This document shows positions 26,047 through 33,388 of a stretch of 34,885 nt of DNA, piece after piece (position 1 is the first letter of the stretch; the number at the start of each line of letters is the position of its first letter). Source of the stretch: Planctomycetaceae bacterium (GTDB lineage Bacteria > Planctomycetota > Planctomycetia > Planctomycetales > Planctomycetaceae); assembly GCA_002726205.1 (NCBI GenBank), contig PBSL01000055.1, positions 1-34,885 of the forward strand, written 5' to 3'. The notes beneath the pieces are model-generated. The model was given only the letters and a program-made list of their open reading frames with translations, had not been told where the DNA came from and ran no database searches. A program made the translations under genes and the position numbers.

Positions 26047-27573
26047 TCAGGCCCCTCGGAAGATCTCGGGGCGAACCACGCCGGTTCCGGCCACCGGCAC
26101 CGGACGATCCTGCCGGTCGGGAATGGTCGTGTGTGCATCGATACCCAGCAGGTGCAGGATCGTCGCCAGAATGTCCTTGGGCGAAACCGGTTGCGAGCGG
26201 ACATCGCCGCCCAGCCGATCGCTCTCGCCGATGATGTTGCCACCACCGACACCCGCTCCGGCCATCGCGATCGAATAGACCCGCGACCAGTGATCACGAC
26301 CGACATTCTTGTTGAACCGTGGCGTCCGCCCGTGCTCGCTCATCCAGACCACCAGCGTGTCCTCGAGCATGCCACGATCTTCCAGGTCGCTGATCAGTGC
26401 CGAGAACCCGAGATCAAACCCGGGCAGCAGACGATCCTTCAGGCGATAGAAGTGGTTCCAGTGAGTGTCCCAGTCGGTGTTGAGATAGGCGTACTCGTCC
26501 CAGAACACGGTGACGAATCGGCTTCCCGCCTCGACCAGCCGGCGTGCCGCCAGGCAGGACTGGCCGAAGAGATTCATGCCGTAGTCCTGCCGGAGTTTCT
26601 CGGACTCCTGATGGATGTCCAGCGCGGCGTGAACACGGGTGGTCGAAACCAGCGAGAGGGCCAGTTGCTGGTAGCGGTCGAAACTCTGTGTCTCGGCATT
26701 GCGGTCCAGTTCCCGCCGGGCCCGGTCGAAGCGGGCCAGCAGGCCGTTGCGGTTGTTCTGCCGTTCGAGCGTGACGCTGTCGCGTCGCTGCGCCCCGGCC
26801 AGTGTGAAGCGGCCGTCGGGCTTGATGCCGGCATAAGGATCGAACACGTCATGCCGCTTGCCGCCGGTCGGCGTTCCGCCCGGGCTGATCTTGTAGATCT
26901 TCCGGTTGCCTTCTCCCTCGAACTCGGTCAGCACCGGATCGTAGGCCGGGCCGAGAAACGCGGCGTAGGGACCGGCCTGGACGGCCGCCGCCTTGGGTCC
27001 CCCCCGCGAGTTCATCTTCCAGGGCAACGCCATGTTGCGAGGAACCAACGGAATCGTACTTTCACGACGGCCCTGCACGTAATCGACGACCGAACCGATG
27101 TAGGGCCAGAGTTTCGGATCCCGTGGCCGCGACTCCAGTGCCGGGGAATAGGTCGGAATGCCGCTGGTCACGTAAGCCGTGCAATGCACGGGGAAGGGAT
27201 GCGTCATCGAGCGGATGACCGTCAACCGATCGGCAACCCGGGCAATCTTGGGCAGGTACTCGCCGATCGCGTAACCGGGAACCGACGTCGGAATCGCCTT
27301 CAACTCGCCCTGGATCTCCTCGGGCGCCTCGAGCTTGGGATCAAACGTCTCGTGCTGCGGGGGCGATCCGTAGGGCAACAGCAGGATGCACCGCTTGGCC
27401 CGGCCGAACGTTGCGTCCAATGAACTGCCGCCAGCCGGCGCAGCCTGCGCCGCTTTCAAGCGCAGGTAATCCGACAAACCAACGCCAAGAAACCCAAGAC
27501 CACCGACATGCAGCCAGTCGCGACGCGACAGGCCATCGCAGAGTCGACGGCGATTGCCAAGAATGCGGAACAC
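26047..27573 (-). CDS. DUF1501 domain-containing Tat-exported protein (copy 5), GTG start
   Basis: A 508-residue DUF1501 protein of the subtype beginning 'FRILGNRRRLCDGLSRRDWLHVGG', a very characteristic planctomycete N-terminus. The Tat pair is R17-R18, followed by the hydrophobic 'GLGFLGVGLSDYL'. Motifs: 'PYGSPPQHETFDPK', 'DWDTHWNH', 'SEHGRTPRFNKNVGRDHW'. In place of the 'GEFGRTP' seen in copies 1 and 2 this copy has 'SEHGRTP'. The activity is unknown. The start is GTG at 27573, preceded by AGGTGG about 7-12 bases upstream and a TAGAAT element 40 bases upstream. It is the first gene of a five-gene minus-strand unit extending to 17240, with only 2 bp to the next gene. Confidence 0.92.
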   Translation of the reverse strand: MFRILGNRRRLCDGLSRRDWLHVGGLGFLGVGLSDYLRLKAAQAAPAGGSSLDATFGRAKRCILLLPYGSPPQHETFDPKLEAPEEIQGELKAIPTSVPGYAIGEYLPKIARVADRLTVIRSMTHPFPVHCTAYVTSGIPTYSPALESRPRDPKLWPYIGSVVDYVQGRRESTIPLVPRNMALPWKMNSRGGPKAAAVQAGPYAAFLGPAYDPVLTEFEGEGNRKIYKISPGGTPTGGKRHDVFDPYAGIKPDGRFTLAGAQRRDSVTLERQNNRNGLLARFDRARRELDRNAETQSFDRYQQLALSLVSTTRVHAALDIHQESEKLRQDYGMNLFGQSCLAARRLVEAGSRFVTVFWDEYAYLNTDWDTHWNHFYRLKDRLLPGFDLGFSALISDLEDRGMLEDTLVVWMSEHGRTPRFNKNVGRDHWSRVYSIAMAGAGVGGGNIIGESDRLGGDVRSQPVSPKDILATILHLLGIDAHTTIPDRQDRPVPVAGTGVVRPEIFRGA

Positions 27574-27613
27574 GGTTCAGACCACCTGGAGGAAACCGGC
27601 TTCACGGTCCTGT

Positions 27614-27619
27614 ATTCTA
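27614..27619 (-). promoter_or_regulatory. Candidate -10 element (TAGAAT) for the five-gene unit
   Basis: On the minus strand TAGAAT lies 40 bases upstream of the GTG at 27573, the same hexamer and distance as before DUF1501 copy 3 (15773). Read on the plus strand, the overlapping TATTCT could instead serve the divergent GNAT gene. The 97-bp spacer holds no other obvious site. Confidence 0.4.
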
Positions 27620-27670
27620 GCAACGCAGCACGGTCAGGTCTGCCACGATTCATCTCCCAAGACCAGTTGG

Positions 27671-28267
27671 ATGTCTCCGATGAACCACCGCGACAACGTC
27701 AAGATCACCTGGGAACTGGCAATAACCGACCCGGCCGGTTTTTGCCCGGTCACCGACCCGGACGATCGGCTGGAATTTCGACAGGCCGGGCAACCCTGCG
27801 CCGCGTTCAACTGGTTCCTTTTCCAGGCGGTCGGAGAACAACATCGCTGGGGTGGACGTGGTGACTGGAACCGGCAGCAGTGGTCCGACCTGATCGACCG
27901 CGACGAATTCCAGACCTGGGTTGGATACGTCGAGGGAACACCGGCCGGCTATGCCGAGCTGGAACGACAGGATGACGGCAGCGTGAGAATTCTCTGCTTC
28001 GGCCTGCTGCCGGATTTCATCGGCCGCGGCCTGGGATCACGTTTGCTGAGCGAGACGGTCGAGCGTGCCTGGGCGATGGGCGCCAACCGGGTCTGGCTGA
28101 GAACCTGCAGCCACGATCACCCGCACGCACTGCCCAATTACCAGGCCCGCGGCTTCGAACTGGTCGAGGAAACCACCAGCGAACCCAACCCCGCACTGAC
28201 CTCGATTCTGTTCACCAGCGGAACAGAAATTGACGAGTCGACCCAGGGTCAACCGGCCTTGCCTTGA
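27671..28267 (+). CDS. GNAT family N-acetyltransferase
   Basis: A 198-residue cytoplasmic protein with the GNAT acetyl-CoA-binding core. An N-terminal alpha/beta portion ends in 'TWVGYVEGTPAGYAELE' (strands beta3-beta4). It is followed by strand beta4/motif A 'VRILCFGLLPDFIGRGLGSRLL', containing the R-x-x-G-x-G pyrophosphate loop ('GRGLGS'), and motif B 'ANRVWLRTCSHDHPHALPNYQARGFELVEE' with the usual 'Y..RGF' signature. The substrate is unknown. It resembles small-molecule GNATs annotated as acetyltransferases in planctomycetes and proteobacteria. ATG 27671 is used; ATG 27680 (three codons on) is equally possible, and neither has a strong Shine-Dalgarno sequence. It is divergent from the five-gene unit and convergent with the porin gene, so probably monocistronic. 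Confidence 0.88.
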   Translation: MSPMNHRDNVKITWELAITDPAGFCPVTDPDDRLEFRQAGQPCAAFNWFLFQAVGEQHRWGGRGDWNRQQWSDLIDRDEFQTWVGYVEGTPAGYAELERQDDGSVRILCFGLLPDFIGRGLGSRLLSETVERAWAMGANRVWLRTCSHDHPHALPNYQARGFELVEETTSEPNPALTSILFTSGTEIDESTQGQPALP

Positions 28268-28304
28268 TGCAGACGGCGATCCGGCCGCCGAAAGAACTTT
28301 CGAC

Positions 28305-29447
28305 CTACCAGTGGATGACCAGGTCGAGGGTGGCGGTAAACAGCATCCGGTCACCGGCAAACGGCCGTGACTTCGTGTTGTGATCGACCCGCAACTCGGG
28401 CCGAACCAGCAGGTGATCGTTCCACCGCCAGGCCAGGCCACCGGCCAGTGCCGTGTAGAGCCCACGCGATCCGGTCCGGTTTCCGTGCTCGTCATTGAAG
28501 AGTTCCAGACGAATTGCGGCATCGATGTCATCCTGCAGATCCCAGGAAACGTAGCCCACGCCGGAAAACCAGTGCGCCGTGCCAACACCGGGAAAATTCT
28601 TCTCGTACCCTCCCAGCCCCTCCAACGTCACCTCGACGGTTTCCGAGACCTTCCGGGTGATGACCAGGTCGAAGACCCGGGGACTGTGGATTTCATGGCG
28701 GGTGTCGTAACGGCCGTTTCCCGAAATTGCCAGGAAATCAACACTCGTACGATCATCTTCCAGGTCCCAGTGAAACCCGGCCAGGAAGGTCGGCTGGTTG
28801 CTTTCATGGACGAACACGTCACTGCCGATCACGATGCCGCCGCGGAACACGAAGTTCTCGTTGACGGCAACCCGCGCCAGCCCACCGGTCTGGGTGAAAG
28901 GATTGTAGATGAAGCTGTAGGAATGAGAGACCAGGGTGTTCTCTGGTCCGGCGATGCTCTCGACGCCGAACGGGGCAAAGAACCGGCCGAAGGTCAATTC
29001 GAGTCCCTCTCCGACCCCTTCGATCTCGCGGCTGACGAAAAACTGAACCGGGTCAATCCCGGTCCAACCATCCTGGTCATCAAACAGGCCTGTCGCGCGG
29101 GTGAACTGGTAGTCGCTGCCGGGAAGAATCCAGTCCGAGTGGACCCGGGTCCCGCCGTCGAACTCCCCGTCAACCCGCAACCAGTTCTGTTGCAACAGGA
29201 ATTCGTTGGAGCGGTGGTTGAACCCCATCGGCCGGTGGTCGCCGTTGGCCGTTCCGGCCGTGAACGACAACTCGGTCCACCCGGACAGGTCAAGCCCGAG
29301 AAGCGAGTAACCCGTTTTCTCTTCCAGGACCGGCGCGGCAGCGGCATCGACCGCGTTATCGTCGATCCCGGGCAGCAGTTCACCGGCCCGGAGCCAGCTG
29401 GCAGACAACACCACCAGCAACAGCGCACCTGTCAACAACCCACGCAT
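28305..29447 (-). CDS. Outer-membrane beta-barrel porin (OmpL-like, bbp2 family)
   Basis: A 380-residue protein with signal peptide MRGLLTGALLLVVLSASWLRAG. The rest alternates polar and hydrophobic residues in amphipathic strands typical of a barrel ('WLRVDGEFDGGTRVHSDWIL', 'LARVAVNENFVFRGGIVIG', 'RLELFNDEHGNR', 'LLVRPELRVDHN') and ends in an aromatic residue ('TLDLVIHW'), as outer-membrane proteins do. The pattern 'GRFFAPFGVES....NTLVSHSYSFIYNPFTQTG' is typical of the putative beta-barrel porin-2 family (PF07642) common in planctomycetes, where the outer membrane has long been debated. It is expected to allow diffusion of small solutes. AGGAG lies about 8 bases before the ATG. It lies 196 bp downstream of the TIM-barrel gene on the same strand, so a separate promoter is likely. 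Confidence 0.85.
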   Translation of the reverse strand: MRGLLTGALLLVVLSASWLRAGELLPGIDDNAVDAAAAPVLEEKTGYSLLGLDLSGWTELSFTAGTANGDHRPMGFNHRSNEFLLQQNWLRVDGEFDGGTRVHSDWILPGSDYQFTRATGLFDDQDGWTGIDPVQFFVSREIEGVGEGLELTFGRFFAPFGVESIAGPENTLVSHSYSFIYNPFTQTGGLARVAVNENFVFRGGIVIGSDVFVHESNQPTFLAGFHWDLEDDRTSVDFLAISGNGRYDTRHEIHSPRVFDLVITRKVSETVEVTLEGLGGYEKNFPGVGTAHWFSGVGYVSWDLQDDIDAAIRLELFNDEHGNRTGSRGLYTALAGGLAWRWNDHLLVRPELRVDHNTKSRPFAGDRMLFTATLDLVIHW

Positions 29448-29643
29448 CCCAGGCTCCTTCCCGTTCTCCCTGTGCAGGAAAACACACCTTCCCCGCTAGT
29501 TTTTTCGAGTCTCGGGACGACCTGGTGCACCGAAAACCAATCGTCGAAAGCATTGAATCCGGAAAGACGGTCAGAAGCGTCACCACCGGAACAAACACTA
29601 CAGACGGACCACCCACGAGTTCATCCGCGACGGTGACACTCAC

Positions 29644-30915
29644 TTACCTGCCGGAGACATTCGTCTTTGCTGGGAGCAGAAACAGCCGTCCCTCGCCGGC
29701 ATCGAGCGAGACCTGCAGCCCGGGCATGTCGGGGCTGTCGTCATAGGCGGCCCTCACTCGTCCCGTCCGCTGGTCGACCTCGCGGACCTGGCCGGTCGGC
29801 ACGTCAAACACCACGGTCGGCCAGGCCGTGTAGGCGAAGCGATAGTTGGTCAGCAGCACCGCTCGCCGGCCGTCGGCGTGCCCGAAGACCCCGAGCAGGT
29901 AATCGTGATCCGGGTCGACCGGGGCACGGCTGATCGTCTTGACCGGTGATCCGGCCAGCACGGTGGCCGGATCATCCCCCGGCTTGACGCGAAACACGCC
30001 CCGGCTCTGCAACTGCATCAGGGTTGGGCCGAGGTTCTTCAACGCGAGGTTGATTCGCCGGGCCTGGAACCAGTGCCGGGTACGGGTTCCATCGCGGCGA
30101 ACAATCCCGCCCCCCTTGGGAAACTCGAACGTCTTCGGCGTGCCATAATTGAAGTAGATAACCCCCTTGGCCCCGTAGGCCAGCGAGGTGTAGATCTGCC
30201 AGCGGATCTGCGACTCGGTTGGGTCGGTGTGCGGCCCAAACGGCATCACGTTGAAGTAGTTCCAGAACGGGATCCGCTTCGACACCGAGTGCTTCCGCAT
30301 CGTTTCCAGGTTCTGACAGTAGCGCCGACGACCGTCGGTCCTGGGCTTGAATGGCGGATAGTGGTCCATCGAAAGCACGTCCACATCGACTGTCTTCAAG
30401 AAACGCTGCACGTATTCCTCGTAGCCCGCCGCACCCAGTTGCCGGTCGTTGGCGTAGTTGGGATAGAGATTGATATAGCCCAGGCGGCCGGGCCGGACCT
30501 GCCGCAACTTGTTGACTCGAACAGCCAACTGGTCGAACATCTTCGCGTTGGGCTCATCCCAGAGCCGGTAACCCCAGCAGGCCGGACCGTCGGGCAACTG
30601 CTCATCCGGGACACCACGGCAGAGCACGATGGCCCGCAGGTCGTGTTTCTGACACAGCTTGATGTGTTTGGCTGCGTTGCTGGCCGTGAAGCCACCGACC
30701 GGTCCGAAGACCAGCGTGAAGTTGGCTTCGGCAATTTCACCGAACCGCGCGTCAAGCCGTTCGTCGTCGGAAAAGGTCAACCAGAAGGCGCCGATGGCAA
30801 AACGATCCTGGCGAAAACGGCTGACAGCGGTCCCGGGTTTCCCGGCAGCGGGCAACCAGGCAGGCAGGCCAAGAACAACAGCCAGCAGACAGACGACGGG
30901 AAATCGAGAACTCAT
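29644..30915 (-). CDS. Secreted glycoside-hydrolase-like TIM-barrel protein
   Basis: A 423-residue protein with signal peptide MSSRFPVVCLLAVVLGLPAWLPAAG. The body reads like a (beta/alpha)8 glycosidase. Examples are 'FAIGAFWLTFSDDE', 'ANFTLVFGPVGGF', 'HDLRAIVLCRG', 'WGYRLWDEP' (D120-E121 after beta4, the usual position of an acid/base Glu), 'RLGYINLYPNY', 'DVLSMDHYPPF' and 'YGAKGVIYFNYGTP'. A C-terminal beta domain follows ('RRAVLLTNYRFAYTAWPTVVFDV'). This resembles GH42/GH-A-type proteins but fits no named family I can assign with certainty. The second catalytic carboxylate is not obvious, so substrate and even activity are open. The start is the ATG at 30915, with GAGG about 8 bases upstream. 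Gene order puts it upstream of the porin and divergent from the kelch-like gene. Confidence 0.75.
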   Translation of the reverse strand: MSSRFPVVCLLAVVLGLPAWLPAAGKPGTAVSRFRQDRFAIGAFWLTFSDDERLDARFGEIAEANFTLVFGPVGGFTASNAAKHIKLCQKHDLRAIVLCRGVPDEQLPDGPACWGYRLWDEPNAKMFDQLAVRVNKLRQVRPGRLGYINLYPNYANDRQLGAAGYEEYVQRFLKTVDVDVLSMDHYPPFKPRTDGRRRYCQNLETMRKHSVSKRIPFWNYFNVMPFGPHTDPTESQIRWQIYTSLAYGAKGVIYFNYGTPKTFEFPKGGGIVRRDGTRTRHWFQARRINLALKNLGPTLMQLQSRGVFRVKPGDDPATVLAGSPVKTISRAPVDPDHDYLLGVFGHADGRRAVLLTNYRFAYTAWPTVVFDVPTGQVREVDQRTGRVRAAYDDSPDMPGLQVSLDAGEGRLFLLPAKTNVSGR

Positions 30916-31020
30916 CCTGGGACCTCGCAAAACGGGAACGGATAAACCGCCACGTCCGAATGGTTCTCGAAGTCAGAGGCAATCACAACCCGGATCCAAT
31001 AAAGTGTCGCGGGCAATCAA

Positions 31021-31049
31021 CCGCCGGAGATCCCGGCGGTGATGTTTTT
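31021..31049 (+). terminator. Hairpin with T-run in divergent spacer (leader terminator or attenuator?)
   Basis: Perfect 7-bp arms CCGCCGG (31021-31027) and CCGGCGG (31033-31039), with a 5-base loop, are followed within 5 bases by TTTTT (31045-31049). This has the form of an intrinsic terminator on the plus strand, yet it lies 62 bp upstream of the kelch-like gene between two divergent genes, where no upstream plus-strand gene ends. A leader attenuator or an insulator against antisense transcription is possible. Confidence 0.4.
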
Positions 31050-31111
31050 CCAACACGTTCATCGTTGCCACGGCGACGCGAGATGAACACACTTTGCCAA
31101 GGCTGTTGAAC

Positions 31112-32218
31112 ATGAAAACCGTGAGATCAACGATGAACAGACCGGCGAAAGCAAAACCCGCGGCACTGCTGCTTGCCGTGGTCACACTGATCACGGCCGT
31201 TCCCGGACCGGGAACCAGGGCGGGGGAACCGGCCAGGTACCGCTGGAAACAGGTCACGCTGACCGGACCATTCGCGGCCCGCGACGGATCCGGGGCCCTG
31301 GTCTTCAAGGACCGGATGTGGTTGCTCGGCGGATGGAACCCCGGCGACAAGGTTCATTTCCCCCGGATCTGCAACAACGAGGTCTGGAGTTCCCGCGACG
31401 GGCTGAAGTGGAACCTGGAAAAACCCAACACGTTTCTCGATCTGAAGTTCGACACGACCACCGACTGGGAGGGCCGGCACACGGCCGGTTACGTCGTCTA
31501 CCGGGGCCGGATGTGGATCATCGGCGGCGACGTCAACCAGGGCCACTACCAGAACGATGTCTGGAGTTCCCGTGACGGGAAGACCTGGACGCACGTCAAC
31601 AAGGGACACGACGTTCCCTGGGGTCCGCGGGCCCTGCACTACACCTTCGTTCTCAACGACAAGATCTGGATTCTCGGTGGCCAGACAATGCCGGCCTTCG
31701 CGAAGAAAACCCGCACGAAAGAAAAATTCTATCGCGACTGCTGGAACACCAGCGACGGCATTCACTGGAAGCGGGTCACTGTCAAGGACCCGGCGTGGTC
31801 GGCCCGCGGCATGATCGGAGGCAACGTCGTCTTCAAGAATCGGGTCTGGGTCCTCGGCGGCGGAACCTACGACACGCCAACCACACCCAAGCGAAAGTTC
31901 CACAACGACGTCTGGAGTTCGGCAGATGGTGCGAACTGGACACGGCACGTCGAGCACGCGGCCTGGCAGCCCCGGCAGTACCACGACGTGGCGGTCTACG
32001 ACGATCGAATGTGGGTGATGGAGGGCTACACCGCCGGAGTCGGCAACCGCAAGGACGTGTGGTACTCGGCCGATGGGGTGAAGTGGCACGAGGTCCCCGC
32101 GACGCCCTGGAAACCGCGGCACGCCGCCAGCGTGTTCGTCTTCGACAAGTCGCTGTGGATGGTGATGGGCAACAACATGCGGCCCGACGTCTGGCGACTG
32201 AACCGGGTCTCCAGGTAA
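31112..32218 (+). CDS. Secreted six-repeat kelch-like beta-propeller protein
   Basis: A 368-residue protein. After a signal peptide (hydrophobic 'PAALLLAVVTLITAVPGPG', residues about 16-34) six repeats of about 50 residues fill the protein. Each has a strand 'VF.DRMW(L/I)(L/I)GG' and ends 'NDVWSS.DG..W'. Examples are 'FKDRMWLLGG', 'YRGRMWIIGG', 'LNDKIWILGG', 'FKNRVWVLGG', 'YDDRMWVMEG' and 'FDKSLWMVMG'. The GG plus spaced Trp pattern is kelch-like, while S-x-D-G-x-x-W at each repeat end is close to an Asp-box of sialidase-type propellers. A six-bladed propeller binding glycan or protein is the natural prediction; no catalytic residues are recognised. ATG 31112 has AAGG about 8 bases upstream; ATG 31133 is an alternative start with a slightly better signal peptide. 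It is monocistronic, convergent with the OB-fold gene. Confidence 0.82.
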   Translation: MKTVRSTMNRPAKAKPAALLLAVVTLITAVPGPGTRAGEPARYRWKQVTLTGPFAARDGSGALVFKDRMWLLGGWNPGDKVHFPRICNNEVWSSRDGLKWNLEKPNTFLDLKFDTTTDWEGRHTAGYVVYRGRMWIIGGDVNQGHYQNDVWSSRDGKTWTHVNKGHDVPWGPRALHYTFVLNDKIWILGGQTMPAFAKKTRTKEKFYRDCWNTSDGIHWKRVTVKDPAWSARGMIGGNVVFKNRVWVLGGGTYDTPTTPKRKFHNDVWSSADGANWTRHVEHAAWQPRQYHDVAVYDDRMWVMEGYTAGVGNRKDVWYSADGVKWHEVPATPWKPRHAASVFVFDKSLWMVMGNNMRPDVWRLNRVSR

Positions 32219-32269
32219 GACACGATATTGTCCGCGACGCGATCAAGTGCCCGGCGTGGTCCGCTCACC

Positions 32270-33208
32270 TCACGCCTCAAGCGTCCCCTCGCCGATGTAG
32301 ATGTTCCGCATGAAACCGTCGAATTTCACCAGTCGGCCGGCAACAGTGACGACTTGGCCCTCGTGGCCCTCCAGGGCGTCGAGCGTTTCCGCGGGCAGTT
32401 GCACGACGGCCGAAACCGTGGCATTGCCGTAACCGATCGCATCAGTCTCGTAGATAGCAAGTACCGCTTTCGTGCCCGGCTGATTCCCGAAGACCAGGTC
32501 GAAACCGTACGACTCGGCCCGCGTCAGCGTGCCGCTCCAACGGACCGGCCGACCGTCAAAGCGTTCCGCGAAAATGCGGTTGGCCGCGGTGCTGCCGGCT
32601 TCCGCGAACAACGCATCGCAGACACTCTCGACGTCAAGATCGGGCGAGGGCTCGTCGGACACCGCGGGCGGCTCGTCGGATTCCGCAACCGTGTCGGTCG
32701 CTTCCCCGGCCGGTTTGCCACCGGGTCCGAGCAGTGCGCCGGCGATCTGGCCAATCAGTTCCTCACGGCTGGGACTCTTGGAGGTCAGATCAGCCTCGAT
32801 GTCTTCTGCCTCTTCACCGCTCTCCGGGGACATCTGCCGTTGACCGGATAGATCCTCGTCGGCACCCACATCGCCGGAGGCAACTTCCTGGTCACTCTCA
32901 CCCTCGGTCTCCTCCTGGTTGAGCGAGAGGTTGATCCCCCAGACATAGAACCGCAGGACAAGTCCACCAAACCCGAAACCAAGAGTCAGGATAGGGCCCC
33001 ACGCGGTGGACAGTTCTCCCTCGCCCGCGACCCAGAGCACCACCCCCACGGGAATGATCACATAGACGAGCTTGTACCACAGCCACATCGGCAACCAGAT
33101 CGGATAAAGACACCCGATCTCGGAGATACTCGGCGGCATCCATGACGGCCGCTCCGGCGGTGACGCCTGCCTCTTGATTCTCGATTCCTTCTTACTGCGT
33201 CCCGCCAC
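32270..33208 (-). CDS. Membrane-anchored protein with acidic linker and OB-fold-like domain, GTG start
   Basis: A 312-residue protein with three zones. A basic N-terminus (about 1-20, K/R-rich) is followed by two membrane segments (about 38-61 'IWLPMWLWYKLVYVIIPVGVVLWV' and 70-90). Next is a very acidic, low-complexity linker (about 98-195, rich in Glu, Asp, Ser). The C-terminal domain (about 195-310) looks like the tRNA_anti-like OB fold (PF12869-type): 'NRIFAERFDGRPVRWSGTL', then 'GHEGQVVTVAGRLVKFDGFMRNIYIGEG'. Such domains occur in small exported or membrane proteins of unknown function. No enzymatic residues are seen. The start is GTG at 33208; no strong Shine-Dalgarno is visible. It is convergent with the kelch-like gene (51-bp gap) and divergent from the lipase-like gene (180-bp spacer). 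Confidence 0.7.
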   Translation of the reverse strand: MAGRSKKESRIKRQASPPERPSWMPPSISEIGCLYPIWLPMWLWYKLVYVIIPVGVVLWVAGEGELSTAWGPILTLGFGFGGLVLRFYVWGINLSLNQEETEGESDQEVASGDVGADEDLSGQRQMSPESGEEAEDIEADLTSKSPSREELIGQIAGALLGPGGKPAGEATDTVAESDEPPAVSDEPSPDLDVESVCDALFAEAGSTAANRIFAERFDGRPVRWSGTLTRAESYGFDLVFGNQPGTKAVLAIYETDAIGYGNATVSAVVQLPAETLDALEGHEGQVVTVAGRLVKFDGFMRNIYIGEGTLEA

Positions 33209-33388
33209 GGTGATCTTCGCTCGGTTGGGTGAAGAAAATGAGAACGCAAGACTTGTTGGCCGTCGCAGAACCTATCGTGCCCCAGGGGGGGCGGGTTCTC
33301 AAGAGTGGAGGGCAGAGCCTTGCCACTGGTTGTTCGGTTCTGGCATCATGGTTGCAGGACAATCAGGGTCGAGCCGGGGGGTGCTGCA

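Noticed and set aside
24530-27423. Two long plus-strand frames (582 and 519 codons) opposite the PPC and DUF1501 genes
   Set aside because: Overlapping antisense shadows with biased composition and no family pattern.
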